From Streptomyces inusitatus (lineage in GTDB: Bacteria; Actinomycetota; Actinomycetes; Streptomycetales; Streptomycetaceae): DNA of 64,000 nt. The notes beneath the pieces were generated by a model, which ran no database searches, was not told the DNA's origin, and worked only from the letters and a program-made list of their open reading frames with translations. The DNA lies in assembly GCF_014651115.1 (NCBI RefSeq), contig NZ_BMWG01000002.1:545059-609058 (forward strand). The letters are read 5' to 3'. Of the stretch, positions 34,855 to 43,512 are shown in pieces (the stretch's first letter is position 1; each line of letters begins with the position of its first letter). The position numbers were made by a program, and so were the translations under genes.

Positions 34855-35643
34855 ATGAACGCTGAGACTGTTTCCCCGAATTCCCCGCATTCCCCGCGCT
34901 CCTCGAAGGTCGCTGTCGTGACCGGTGCGGGTTCGGGCATCGGCCGGAGCGTCGCCGTGACGCTCGCGGACGCGGGCTGGTCGGTGGCGGCGGCGGGCCG
35001 CAGAGCCGGGGCGCTGGCGGAGACGGCGGCGCTGAGCACCGGAACGATCCTCTGTATCCCCACTGATGTGACGTCACCGACCGATGTGAACACGCTTTTT
35101 GCGACAGTATGCGAGCATTTCGAACGTGTCGACCTGTTGTTCAACAACGCGGGTGCGTCCGGGCCGCGCGGCCTCTCCTTCGAGGACATCCCCTACGACG
35201 AGTGGCGCGCGGTGGTGGACGTCAATCTGACCGGGGCCTTCCTCTGCGCCCAGTCCGCCTTCCGGGCGATGAGGACCCAGTCCCCCCGGGGCGGCCGCAT
35301 CATCAACAACGGCTCGGTCTCCGCCCACACGCCCCGCCCGCGCTCGGCCCCGTACACCGCGACGAAGCACGCGATCACCGGCCTGACGAAGTCACTGTCG
35401 CTGGACGGCCGGGAGTACGGGATCGCCTGCGGCCAGATCGACATCGGCAACGCGTCGACCGAGCTGACCCGGGGAATGCGTACGGGCGTTCCCCAGGCGA
35501 ACGGGGAAGTGGCCGTGGAGCCGCTCATGGCGGTGGCGGACGTGGCACGGACGGTGCTGCACATGGCCGAGTTGCCGCTTGAGGCGAATGTGCAGTTCGT
35601 GACCGTGATGGCGACAGCCATGCCCTATATCGGCCGGGGCTGA
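34855..35643 (+). CDS. SDR family oxidoreductase
   Basis: A 262-residue classical short-chain dehydrogenase. The cofactor motif is [19 protein letters not shown] and the structural [10 protein letters not shown] follows. The catalytic residues are Asn (VDVNLTGAF), Ser ([11 protein letters not shown]), Tyr and Lys ([11 protein letters not shown]). AGRRAG after the second strand suggests NADP(H) preference. The C-terminus [34 protein letters not shown] is typical of a group often annotated as 3-oxoacyl-ACP reductase-like. The ATG at 34855 is the first in a Ser/Pro-rich leader. Substrate unknown; it sits alone between phoD and the MazG-like gene. Confidence 0.88.
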   Translation: MNAETVSPNSPHSPRSSKVAVVTGAGSGIGRSVAVTLADAGWSVAAAGRRAGALAETAALSTGTILCIPTDVTSPTDVNTLFATVCEHFERVDLLFNNAGASGPRGLSFEDIPYDEWRAVVDVNLTGAFLCAQSAFRAMRTQSPRGGRIINNGSVSAHTPRPRSAPYTATKHAITGLTKSLSLDGREYGIACGQIDIGNASTELTRGMRTGVPQANGEVAVEPLMAVADVARTVLHMAELPLEANVQFVTVMATAMPYIGRG

Positions 35644-35694
35644 ACAAGGCCCGAGGAGGGTCCTCCGCCGGGCCGCGCATGGGACGCTGAACCC

Positions 35695-36024
35695 ATGGAT
35701 CACACCACCCTCGACCCGATCTGGGACGCCGTAGACCGCCTTCACACCTGGCTCAACGACAACAACACCACCCGCCCGCGCGAGGAAGAGCTGCTGCTGC
35801 GCGTCCTCAAACTCTCCGAGGAGGTCGGCGAGGCCGCCCGGGCGGTGGTCGGGGCGACCGGCCAGAACCCCCGCAAGGGCGTCACCCACCGCTGGGAGGA
35901 CGTCGAGTCCGAACTCTCCGACGTCATCATCACGGCCATGGTCGCCCTCCGCACCCTGACCCCGAACGCGGCGGCGGTACTCGAAGGGCGAGTGGGCGCG
36001 GTGGCCGCGAGGTCGCTGGGCTGA
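35695..36024 (+). CDS. MazG-like nucleotide pyrophosphohydrolase
   Basis: A 109-residue all-alpha NTP pyrophosphohydrolase of the MazG-like group. Metal ligands are in KLSEEVGEAARAVVG (EExxE pattern, about residues 41-50) and VESELSDVIITAMVAL (ExxD pattern). Such enzymes clear non-canonical or excess nucleotides. The length is that of single-domain MazG-like proteins. It follows the SDR gene by 51 bp and could be cotranscribed. ATG at 35695. Confidence 0.88.
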   Translation: MDHTTLDPIWDAVDRLHTWLNDNNTTRPREEELLLRVLKLSEEVGEAARAVVGATGQNPRKGVTHRWEDVESELSDVIITAMVALRTLTPNAAAVLEGRVGAVAARSLG

Positions 36025-36353
36025 GCCTTCCCCATACCGCGCGTCACCGGCGCGTACCCCTACCGGCCGTGTGCGGCGGCCGGGAAGGGTACCCCCCCCC
36101 CGGAGCATTTCGAAGGCTTCTCCAACGCCACCGCCTGAAGGTTCGACATCTCGTCCCTCAGGCCGCCTCATGCGGGAGCGGGTCCGGCAGCGCAGGTCCG
36201 ACAGTGATCACATCGCCTCCCGCCACCCGTCGTACCGGAGAGGTAACAGATCTTGGGGCCGCCACCCCCGCCCCACCCACCCCCGGATACATTCGCTGTC
36301 CCCCCACACACACCATCCGTTCACCATCCACGATCCACCAAGGGGAATGGCGC
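36025..36353. other. Intergenic region without recognised gene
   Basis: This 329-bp stretch includes a run of C residues near 36091 and a pyrimidine-rich region before the next start. AAGGGG (36340-36345) is the ribosome binding site of the next gene. I see no convincing protein or RNA gene. Confidence 0.5.
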
Positions 36354-36905
36354 ATGAGCCAGCAGTACCCCGGGCAGCAGCCCTATCCCAACCACCCCGG
36401 CTACGGCCCGCCTCCCCCGCCCCCGAAGAAGAAGCTCTCCACCGGCGCCACCGTCGCCATCGTCCTCGGCAGCGTCGTCGGCTTCTTCCTCATCCTCGGA
36501 ATCATCGGCGCCGCCCTCAGCAGCAGCGACCCCACCGACAAAAAGCCCGACACCGCCAAGGCCCCCTCCATCCCGTCCGCCGCCGAGAAGCCGGAGAAGG
36601 CAGAGAAGACAGAGAAGGCAGAGAAGGCAGAGGCAGCGGAAACGGCCGAGAAGCCCGCGCCCGCCCAAAAGTCATACAGCAACGGCGACTACCTCGTCGG
36701 CGAGGACATCCCCGCCGGCACCTACACCACCCCGGGCGCCAAGAAGGGCCCCTTCGAGTTCTGCACCATCACCACCAAGCCGGCCGAGGGCGAGATGCCC
36801 CAGATCAAGAGCGCCAACGCCGACGAGCGAATCATCATCACCCTGACCAAGGCGGACGGGGTGCTCACGGTGCAGGGGTGCGAGCCCCTGACTCCGCGGA
36901 AGTAG
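36354..36905 (+). CDS. Hypothetical membrane-anchored protein
   Basis: A 183-residue protein. A Pro/Tyr/Gln-rich cytoplasmic start (MSQQYPGQQPYPNHPGYGPPPPPPKKK) leads to one membrane helix (ATVAIVLGSVVGFFLILGIIGAAL), then a Lys/Glu/Ala-rich extracellular linker (EKPEKAEKTEKAEKAEAAETAEK) and a small C-terminal domain beginning YSNGDYLVGEDIPAGTYTTPGAKKG. The last part, with GEDIPAGTYTT and two Cys (FEFCTI...VQGCEPL), is a repeat-like beta domain common in actinobacterial lipoproteins and surface proteins. The ATG at 36354 has AGGGG 8 nt upstream. Role unknown. Confidence 0.75.
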   Translation: MSQQYPGQQPYPNHPGYGPPPPPPKKKLSTGATVAIVLGSVVGFFLILGIIGAALSSSDPTDKKPDTAKAPSIPSAAEKPEKAEKTEKAEKAEAAETAEKPAPAQKSYSNGDYLVGEDIPAGTYTTPGAKKGPFEFCTITTKPAEGEMPQIKSANADERIIITLTKADGVLTVQGCEPLTPRK

Positions 36906-36985
36906 CTCTCGCGGAGGGGGTGGGGCCCGGGGGTGGCGGGCTGGGATGGCTCGATCCCAGTGATCACAAACGTCCAATCGGCCAC

Positions 36986-37134
36986 GCAGGCCCCGCGCGA
37001 GCGAGGGTGTTCCCGCCGTGGTCTGTTCCAGCGCCGCACGGTGCATGTCGGCCCCGCGTGTGCGGGGATGGTCCGCTGGACATGCTGGGCGTACGGCTGC
37101 GATCGCGTCGGCCCCGCGCCTGCGGCGGGGAGGC
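36986..37134 (+). CRISPR. Decayed CRISPR-like repeat cluster (3 degenerate repeats)
   Basis: Three imperfect copies of the GGCCCCGCG...GCGGGG repeat start at 36986, 37047 and 37107, spaced 61 and 60 bp. That is the 28-bp repeat plus 33-bp spacer period of the intact arrays at 43.3 and 52.8 kb. The first and third repeats have lost much of the hairpin and 3' end, and the leader seen before the other arrays is absent. I call it a remnant, not a working array. The rest of the 445-bp gap before the protease gene (36906-37350) has no gene that I can support. Confidence 0.6.
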
Positions 37135-37350
37135 GGATTCCCCGCACCCGGCCCCCCGTACCCCCCCAAGCCAACTAGGACGGCAGCACCCCCCACCCCG
37201 TTCATCCACACCGGAAGCGCGACCAGAAGTCGCACCCCCACAATCCATTTCCAGCCATCATTCACCTTTCAATCAACCTCGGAGGCCCGAACTCCACTTC
37301 TCCCGGGGTGAGCGAGGCGGCACCGGCTCGCTCAGCCCCCAGGAGGATTT

Positions 37351-40300
37351 GTGTTCAACAAGCAGCAGCGCGCAGGGGTCTCGGCGCTCACCGTCGCGGT
37401 CTCGCTGGCGTTGGTCGCCGGAATGACCGGGGCGGGGACCGCGGCCGCCACCGCTTCCTCGCCGCACGGCGGCAGCAGCAGCGGCAGCGGCGGGAACAGC
37501 AGCGGCAGCGGGGTGGCGGCGGAGTGGGTCGCGCTGGTCACCGGGGACAGGGTCAGGGTGGACGGGCAGGGGAAGGTCACGGGCTTTGATCACGGCGAGG
37601 GGCGGGAGGGGATAGCCGTACAGACGTACACCGATCGTGGTCACACGTACGCGGTGCCTCATGACGCGCGTGAGCTGATAGCCGACGGCAGGCTGGACCA
37701 GCGGCTGTTCGATGTGACCGAGCTGAGCCGGCCGGAGAGCCGGAAGGCGTACCGGGACGGGCTGCGGCTGATCGTGGAGTACGGCGGGGCGGCGGCCGGG
37801 ACGGGGGCGCGGAAGGCGGTTCGGGCGGCCGGGGAGACGGAGTTGAACCGGTCGCTGAGGACGCTGAACGCGGATGCGGTGACCGCGACGCCGGAGCTGT
37901 GGGAGACGCTGACCAGGGGGACGAACAGCGGGGCGCGGGCCACGGCGGCCGGGATCAGCAGGATCTGGCTGGACGGGATCCGCAGGGCGACGCTGGAGAG
38001 GAGCACCGGGCAGATCGGCGCGCCCAAGGCGTGGGAGTCGGGCTACGAGGGCAAGGGGGTGAAGATCGCCGTACTCGACACGGGGGTCGACGCCGAGCAC
38101 CCCGACCTGAAGGGCCGGGTCGTCGCGGCCCAGGACTTCAGCGGGTCCCCGGACGCCACCGACCGCAACGGCCATGGAACCCATGTGGCCTCCACGGCCG
38201 CCGGCAGCGGGGCCCAGTCGAAGGGAACCCACCGGGGGGTCGCGCCCCAGGCCGAGATCCTCAACGGCAAGGTGCTGGGCGACGACGGCTTCGGCAGCGA
38301 CTCCGGCACCCTCGCCGCCATGGAGTGGGCGGTGGCCCAGGGCGCGGACATCGTCAACCTCAGCCTCGGCGGCCGGGACACCCCCGAGATCGACCCGCTC
38401 GAAGCCCACATCAACAAGGCGACGGCCGAGACCGGCGTACTCTTCGCCGTGGCGGCGGGCAACGGCGGACCGCAGACGATCGGCTCGCCCGGCAGCGCCG
38501 ACGGCGCTCTCACCGTCGGCGCCGTCGACCACGCGGACAAGCTCGCCGACTTCTCCAGCACCGGCCCCCGCCTCGGCGGCGGCCTCAAGCCCGATGTGGC
38601 CGCGCCCGGCGTGAACATCTCCGCCGCCGCGGCCTCCGGCACCGGAACCGGCACCACCCCGGGCTACGCCTCGATGTCCGGTACGTCGATGGCCACCCCG
38701 CATGTCGCGGGCGCCGCCGCCCTCCTCAAGCAGCGGCACCCGCGGTGGAAGGCCAAGGAGCTGCGGAGCGCGCTCGCCTCGTCCGCGCAGGACACCGGGC
38801 ACACCCCGTACGAGCAGGGCACCGGCCGGATCGTCGTCGACAGGGCGATGAACCAGACCGTGGTCGCCGAGGAGTCCTCCCTCAACCTCGGCAAGCAGGC
38901 GTGGCCGCACACCGACAACACCCCGGTCACCAAGAAGATCACCTACCGCAACAGCGGTACGGCGGACATCGCCCTCGATCTGAAGATCGCCGCGCACGGC
39001 CCCGGCGGCAAGCCCGTCCCCGCCGGCTTCTTCGCCCTCGGCACGGACCGGGTCACCGTCCCGGCCGGCGGCACCGCCTCCGTCGACTTCACCGCCGACA
39101 CCCGCGTCGGCACCGACAACGGCCACTTCACGGCCACGGTCGTGGCGTCGTCCGGCGACGGTCAGACCGTCCGGTCCACCGCGGCGGTCGAGCGGGAGGT
39201 CGAGTCGTACGAGGTCACCTTCAAGCACATCGGACGGGACGGAAAGCAGAGCCGGAACTTCGAGTCGACGCTGTCGTCCCGGACCGACGGGGAATGGCAC
39301 TTCGTCAATTCCGCGGACGGCGATGTCACGCTCCGGCTGCCCAAGGGCGAGTACGTCCTCGACGCGCAGTCCCTGATCGACCTGGACAACCCCGACCAGG
39401 GGCGCGACATGCTGATCCAGCCCAAACTGACCGTCGACAAGACCCGGACGGTCACCCTCGACGCCCGCCACGCCAAGCCCGTGAAGATGACCGTGCCCGA
39501 CAAGAAGACCTCCTTCGTCGGCGGATTCATGCAGTTCACCCGGTCCACACCGGACGGCGGCAGCTTCAACGGGTTCTACGCCACCGAGGACTTCGCCCGG
39601 TTCCGCGTCGGCCACCTCGGCCCGCAGGTCACGGACGGATCCCTGAAGCAGGTGTGGGCGGGGAACTGGCGCGGAAAGGGCGCCGCCACCGGCACCGGCA
39701 CCGGCACCGGCACCGGCACCGGCACCGGCACCGGCACCGAGTACAACGCCGCCTCCGGCGGCCCGGTGAAGCGGATCGCCACCGGCTACACCCGCGCCTT
39801 CAAGGCCGAGGAATTCGCGACGGTGAAGGTCGGCATCGGCGCCTCGGCCAAGGGCAAGCAAGCCGTCCTGGGCGCGAACCTGAACATGCCGCTCGGCGAC
39901 TGGGGAGTCTCCGACCTGAGCCTCGCACGCCCCCTCCCCGACACCCGCACCATGTACGTCTCCACCGGCGACAAGGCCAAGTGGAGCTTCTCCTTCCTTC
40001 AGCTCGCCGAAGGTGACCCCCAGAACGGCTACCGCGTCGACGCCGGCCTGGACTCCCGGCCCAAGACCTACCCCGCCGGCAAGACCCACAAGGAGACCTT
40101 CAACACCGCCGTCTTCAGCCCGGCACAGTCGTCCCTCGCACGCCTCGACGACCGGATGATGGCCCAGGTCCCCCTGTTCTCCGACGGCCGGGGCCACACC
40201 GGCTCCTCCGCGACCACGTCCGAGAAGACCACCCTGCACCGCGACGGCAAGCAGATCGCCGAAAGCACCAAGGCCCTGACCCGCGGCGAGCTGCTCCCCA

Positions 40301-40743
40301 TCGGCAGCGAGCCCGGCCGGTTCAAGCTCACCACCTCCGTCACCCGCAGCGCCGCCACCGCCCGCGTGAGCACCCGTATCGACGCCGACTGGACCTTCCG
40401 CGCCGGCAAGGCCCCCGCGAACGACGTCGAGACGCTCCCGATCTCCACCGTCCGCTTCACCAACGCCAAGGTCAACAACGACAGCACCGCCCCCGCCGGC
40501 GCGACCCAGACCATCCCCCTCCACATCCACGGCGCCGCCGCCAAGGGCAACAACGTCAAGTCCCTCACCGCCCACGCCTCCTACGACGGCGGCAAGACCT
40601 GGCGCAAGCTCACCATCACCGACAACAAGGCCACCGTGAAGAACCCCGCCAAGGGCAAGGCCATCACCCTCCGCGCCCAGGTGACCGACAAGCAGGGCGG
40701 CACCGCCAAGGTGACCGTCCACAACGCCTTCTTCGGCAAGTAG
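37351..40743 (+). CDS. Large secreted S8 (subtilisin-like) serine peptidase
   Basis: A 1130-residue exported protease. A signal peptide (VAVSLALVAGMTGAGTAAATA) and a pro-region precede the catalytic domain. The triad is Asp243 in KIAVLDTGVDAEHPDL, His275 in NGHGTHVAST and Ser446 in SGTSMATPHVAG, with the oxyanion Asn in VAAGNGG. About 650 residues follow with beta-sandwich, accessory-domain character and no membrane anchor. A (Thr-Gly)n tract from a hexanucleotide repeat lies near residue 780. The start is the GTG at 37351 with AGGAGG 7-8 nt upstream. Size and plan match other large Streptomyces S8 peptidases that degrade external protein. The gene follows a decayed CRISPR cluster and ends at a strong inverted repeat. 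Confidence 0.93.
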   Translation: MFNKQQRAGVSALTVAVSLALVAGMTGAGTAAATASSPHGGSSSGSGGNSSGSGVAAEWVALVTGDRVRVDGQGKVTGFDHGEGREGIAVQTYTDRGHTYAVPHDARELIADGRLDQRLFDVTELSRPESRKAYRDGLRLIVEYGGAAAGTGARKAVRAAGETELNRSLRTLNADAVTATPELWETLTRGTNSGARATAAGISRIWLDGIRRATLERSTGQIGAPKAWESGYEGKGVKIAVLDTGVDAEHPDLKGRVVAAQDFSGSPDATDRNGHGTHVASTAAGSGAQSKGTHRGVAPQAEILNGKVLGDDGFGSDSGTLAAMEWAVAQGADIVNLSLGGRDTPEIDPLEAHINKATAETGVLFAVAAGNGGPQTIGSPGSADGALTVGAVDHADKLADFSSTGPRLGGGLKPDVAAPGVNISAAAASGTGTGTTPGYASMSGTSMATPHVAGAAALLKQRHPRWKAKELRSALASSAQDTGHTPYEQGTGRIVVDRAMNQTVVAEESSLNLGKQAWPHTDNTPVTKKITYRNSGTADIALDLKIAAHGPGGKPVPAGFFALGTDRVTVPAGGTASVDFTADTRVGTDNGHFTATVVASSGDGQTVRSTAAVEREVESYEVTFKHIGRDGKQSRNFESTLSSRTDGEWHFVNSADGDVTLRLPKGEYVLDAQSLIDLDNPDQGRDMLIQPKLTVDKTRTVTLDARHAKPVKMTVPDKKTSFVGGFMQFTRSTPDGGSFNGFYATEDFARFRVGHLGPQVTDGSLKQVWAGNWRGKGAATGTGTGTGTGTGTGTGTEYNAASGGPVKRIATGYTRAFKAEEFATVKVGIGASAKGKQAVLGANLNMPLGDWGVSDLSLARPLPDTRTMYVSTGDKAKWSFSFLQLAEGDPQNGYRVDAGLDSRPKTYPAGKTHKETFNTAVFSPAQSSLARLDDRMMAQVPLFSDGRGHTGSSATTSEKTTLHRDGKQIAESTKALTRGELLPIGSEPGRFKLTTSVTRSAATARVSTRIDADWTFRAGKAPANDVETLPISTVRFTNAKVNNDSTAPAGATQTIPLHIHGAAAKGNNVKSLTAHASYDGGKTWRKLTITDNKATVKNPAKGKAITLRAQVTDKQGGTAKVTVHNAFFGK
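39688..39738. repeat. Hexanucleotide microsatellite (ACCGGC)8.5 in the protease gene
   Basis: Eight and a half perfect copies of ACCGGC code for an alternating Thr-Gly tract in the C-terminal part of the S8 peptidase. It is in frame, so changes in copy number would alter only linker length. Confidence 0.97.
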
Positions 40744-40775
40744 GCACCGGCAGCACGCAACCGCATCCGCCACTG

Positions 40776-40823
40776 CGGCGGCCCGGCGGAGCACCTCGTC
40801 ACGAGGGTTCCGGCGGGCCGCCG
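40776..40823 (+). terminator. Inverted repeat after the S8 peptidase gene
   Basis: CGGCGGCCCG at 40776-40785 pairs with CGGGCCGCCG at 40814-40823, and the intervening bases contain a second small hairpin (CCTCG-TCA-CGAGG). It lies 33 bp after the stop and probably terminates transcription. No T-tract follows. Just downstream is a short direct repeat of GTGCTTCGGA-like units. Confidence 0.6.
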
Positions 40824-40974
40824 TCCGCGTTCGGGGCGCTTCGGAGTGCTTCGGAGTGCTTCAGGGTGCCGCGCGCACTCAACCTGAGGTCGTGGACGCG
40901 ACTCCGCCGCATGGGGGATGAGCCCGGCCCGCGAGGGTGATCCTTTGCGGTGGTCGCCGGGCCAGGCTGAGGTC

Positions 40975-41544
40975 ATGTCCCCGAAGCTCCTTCACACTCC
41001 CCCATCCGTCGACGACACCGAGCGCCCGGTCCCCCGCTGGGCGATGCGCCTCGCCTACGCGCTTCCGTGGCTTCTGCTGCCGTCGTGCCTGTGGCGGCTG
41101 CCCTTCGCCTTCCACTTCGAGATGGGCCAGGTCCAGGGACTCGGCATGCCGCCGTACTGGATCAGCGTTCCGTACGTTCTCGGGCTCAGCGTGCTCTCCG
41201 AAGCGATCGCGGTCCTCGCGATCGGCCTGGTACGGGGATGGGGCGAGGTGGCACCCTCCTGGATCCCGGTCATCGGCGGCAAGCGCATACGGCCGATGGC
41301 GGCCGTCGCCCCGGCCGTCATCGGCGGCCTGGCCCTCACCGCGATGTTCACCGGCATTCCCATCGGCGACGGCAACAGGCTCACCCCGTACGGCGTCATC
41401 GAAACCGTCCACTACACCAGCGACGCCTGGCAGATCCTCGCGACGGTGTGCGTCTCCCCGACCGCCCTATGGGGACCGATCATCATCGTCCTGGCCATCG
41501 CCTACTACCGTCGCCGTCGGGCAGAGCCCCGAACGGGCGAGTGA
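40975..41544 (+). CDS. Hypothetical polytopic membrane protein
   Basis: A 189-residue protein with four predicted membrane helices: AMRLAYALPWLLLPSCLWRLPFAF, WISVPYVLGLSVLSEAIAVLAIGLV, MAAVAPAVIGGLALTAMFTGIP and LWGPIIIVLAIAYYRRRRA. Charged residues (Arg tail) suggest a cytoplasmic C-terminus. It belongs to a group of Streptomyces membrane proteins of unknown function often placed near DHFR-like or sigma-factor genes. The ATG at 40975 was chosen; the ribosome binding site (GAGG) is unusually close. Likely cotranscribed with nothing on the left. Confidence 0.65.
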   Translation: MSPKLLHTPPSVDDTERPVPRWAMRLAYALPWLLLPSCLWRLPFAFHFEMGQVQGLGMPPYWISVPYVLGLSVLSEAIAVLAIGLVRGWGEVAPSWIPVIGGKRIRPMAAVAPAVIGGLALTAMFTGIPIGDGNRLTPYGVIETVHYTSDAWQILATVCVSPTALWGPIIIVLAIAYYRRRRAEPRTGE

Positions 41545-41644
41545 GGTGAGTGGGGCGAATGACCGGAGCCACCGGGTGCCATGATCACCCGGTGGCCCCC
41601 GGGCCGCGCCCCCGCGACAGCGTGACCAAGCGAAGGGACCTGGC

Positions 41645-42241
41645 ATGCGCAAACTCGTCCACTACATCGGCACCACTCTCGACGGCTTCATCGCAGGCCC
41701 GGACGGCGGGGACCCCACCGGCCCGAACGGCTTCTGGCCCATAGCCGAGGACTACGTCCAGCACCTCGTGACCGAGTACCCGGAAACCCTGCCCGTCCAG
41801 GCCCGGCAGGCCCTGTCTGTCACGGCCGAGGGCACCCGCTTTGACACCGTGCTCGAAGGCCGGCGCAGCTACGAGATCGGCCTCGCCGCCGGCATCGCCG
41901 ACGCCTACCCCCACCTCCGCCACCTGGTCTTCTCCCGCACCCTGACCGAGAGCCCGAACCCGGCCGTCGAACTCGTCGCCGACGACCCGGTGGCCACCGT
42001 TCGCCGGCTCAAGCACCAGGACGGCAAAGACATCTGGCTGCTCGGCGGTGCCCAGCTCGCGGGCGCCCTGTACTCCGAGATCGACACCCTGATCCTCAAA
42101 GTCGGCCCTCTGACCATCGGCAACGGCATCCCGCTGTTCTCCCGCGAAGCCGCCTTCGACCCGCGTACCTGGACACTCGCGGACCACACCGTCCTCAAGA
42201 GCGGAGCGGTGTTCCTCACTTACACGCGCGTCAGCGACTGA
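41645..42241 (+). CDS. Dihydrofolate reductase family protein (RibD C-terminal-like)
   Basis: A 198-residue protein with the RibD_C/DHFR-like fold. It begins MRKLVHYIGTTLDGFIAGPDGGDPTGPNGFWP, with the DGFIAGPDG pattern typical of stand-alone members. EGRRSYEIG, HLVFSRTL and KDIWLLGGAQLAGAL (NADPH-binding glycine loop) follow. These proteins are presumed NADPH-dependent reductases, often of unknown substrate, and are distinct from essential folate DHFR. ATG at 41645. It lies 100 bp after the membrane protein gene in the same direction. Confidence 0.87.
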   Translation: MRKLVHYIGTTLDGFIAGPDGGDPTGPNGFWPIAEDYVQHLVTEYPETLPVQARQALSVTAEGTRFDTVLEGRRSYEIGLAAGIADAYPHLRHLVFSRTLTESPNPAVELVADDPVATVRRLKHQDGKDIWLLGGAQLAGALYSEIDTLILKVGPLTIGNGIPLFSREAAFDPRTWTLADHTVLKSGAVFLTYTRVSD

Positions 42242-42333
42242 AGCGACCTCCCGGACAGCCGGGGGCGGCCCCTCGGCCGCGCGCTTCCGTCGAGGCGCGA
42301 CCGAGGACCCGCAGAACGCCACGTACGCCCTAT

Positions 42334-42972
42334 TTACCTGTGTGCGGCGTCGCGGTGGTCGCAGGAGGACGGGCAGGAGGAGCGGGCCTCGACACGGACG
42401 TCGTCGATCACCGGGCCGTTGGCCGCGGTGGGACCCGTGGTGCTGACGAAGGCGATGGTCGTCGTGGAGGCGTTGGCCACGAAGGCGAACTGGCGGTTCA
42501 CGTACCCCATGGCCGCGTAAGTCTTGCCGGTGACATCGAAGGAGAAGTTCTGGAACTCCTGGCCGTCGATGAGTACCTTGCCCGTCTTCACGGCGGGGGC
42601 GGTGTCGGTGGGGTTGCCTGCGAGCGCGTAGGTGACGGTGTACGCGGTGCCGGGGGTGGTGGTGAAGGTCTGGCTCACGGCACTCGTGCCATTGAGATCG
42701 ACGGACTGGTCCCCCTCGGCCGCCTGCCAGGTCCCGGCGCCGATCAGGTCGACCGCCCCGAGGCTCACGGACCACGGGCCGATGTCCTCTCCCGGGAAGT
42801 ACGGGGTGAAGAGGTTGGCGGGGGCCCTGGGGTATTCGAAACTGCCGTCGTGAAAACGGCTGACGGGCGGCGGTGCCGCCACCGCGCCGGAGCTGACTCC
42901 CGCACCGGCCAGCAGCAGGGCGGCCACAGCGGCGGAAGCGGCGGAAGCGGCGGAAGCGCGTAACGAGAACAT
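42334..42972 (-). CDS. Secreted choice-of-anchor C / DUF642-like protein
   Basis: A 212-residue exported protein with a signal peptide (AAVAALLLAGAGVSSGAVA). The mature part is a beta-sandwich lectin-like domain of the DUF642 or choice-of-anchor C type: DGSFEYPRAPANLFTPYFPGEDIGPWSV, VDLIGAGTWQAAEGDQSVDLNG, VSQTFTTTPGTAYTVTYALAGNP and PVIDDVRVEA. These domains are thought to bind carbohydrate. It ends with a short Cys-containing tail. The Ser/Ala repeat ASAASAASAA in the signal comes from a short trinucleotide-like duplication. ATG at 42972. Single gene. Confidence 0.82.
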   Translation of the reverse strand: MFSLRASAASAASAAVAALLLAGAGVSSGAVAAPPPVSRFHDGSFEYPRAPANLFTPYFPGEDIGPWSVSLGAVDLIGAGTWQAAEGDQSVDLNGTSAVSQTFTTTPGTAYTVTYALAGNPTDTAPAVKTGKVLIDGQEFQNFSFDVTGKTYAAMGYVNRQFAFVANASTTTIAFVSTTGPTAANGPVIDDVRVEARSSCPSSCDHRDAAHR

Positions 42973-43295
42973 GGGCTCTCCCTGAGACGTGAACGCGAAC
43001 GTGATCGTCAGGCTCGTACGGTCCCGGACGGGGCACTCCTCACCTGCCGGGAACCGACGGCCAGGCTACGGCGACCCGGCCTCCCGGGTGGAGACGCTGT
43101 GAGCCGCCCCGAGCGGCGCTTATGAGCGCTGAGCAGCGCTCGGTTCAGCCCCGCGCCCCTTCGACCGCCCCCGGGCGGTGGCCGGCGTCGAGGGCCGGCT
43201 GTTGCAGGGGCGGGGAGTTCGGGTGGTTGGGGCTTTCGGAAGGGGCATGCGGGTTACGGTTCTCGTGGTGCTTTTCGTCGGCTTGAGGGACGGAT

Positions 43296-43347
43296 CCAAC
43301 TGAATGAGATGGGCCTTGATCGCTGACGAAAGGCGAGGTCAGGAAGT
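43296..43347 (+). promoter_or_regulatory. CRISPR leader (array at 43348)
   Basis: These 52 bp directly before the first repeat match the 52 bp before the array at 52793 at 45 positions without a gap (shared core TTGATCGCT and GGTCAGGAAGT). The remainder of the 42973-43295 region, upstream of the secreted-protein gene, shows no gene. Confidence 0.75.
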
Positions 43348-43497
43348 GTCGGCCCCGCGCATGCGGGGATAGCCCGGTGATCGCGCAGGTTCCCGGCAAG
43401 CCGAACGCGTCGGCCCCGCGCATGCGGGGATAGCCCCCTCGACTCCTGGTAAAGCTGGGCGGCCAGCAGATCGGCCCCGCGCGTGCGGAGACAGCCC
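43348..43497 (+). CRISPR. Short CRISPR array, type I-E-like, 3 repeats / 2 spacers
   Basis: Repeats of 28 bp begin at 43348, 43409 and 43470, exactly 61 bp apart, with 33-bp spacers (43376-43408 and 43437-43469). Repeats 1 and 2 are identical, starting GTCGGCCCCGCGC and ending GCGGGGATAGCCC. The third has changes in its stem and 3' half, as expected for the leader-distal end. The inner palindrome GCCCCGC...GCGGGG is the stem usual in type I-E repeats of actinomycetes. The leader is on the left. No cas gene is in the window. The array ends 15 bp from the stop codon of the convergent phosphotransferase gene. Confidence 0.9.
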
Positions 43498-43512
43498 CTC
43501 CCCTACCAGCCG

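Noticed and set aside
34815..35189. Upstream extension of the PhoD frame
   Set aside because: The extension lies over the divergent SDR gene and precedes a clear twin-arginine signal peptide at 34814.
36722..37248. Minus-strand frames with SPHTRGRH- and RAGPT-like phrases
   Set aside because: These come from translated degenerate CRISPR repeats and from the antisense of a small gene.
37273..40794. 1173-codon minus-strand frame opposite the S8 peptidase
   Set aside because: Antisense shadow with Gly/Val/Asp/Arg bias; the plus strand carries the catalytic triad.
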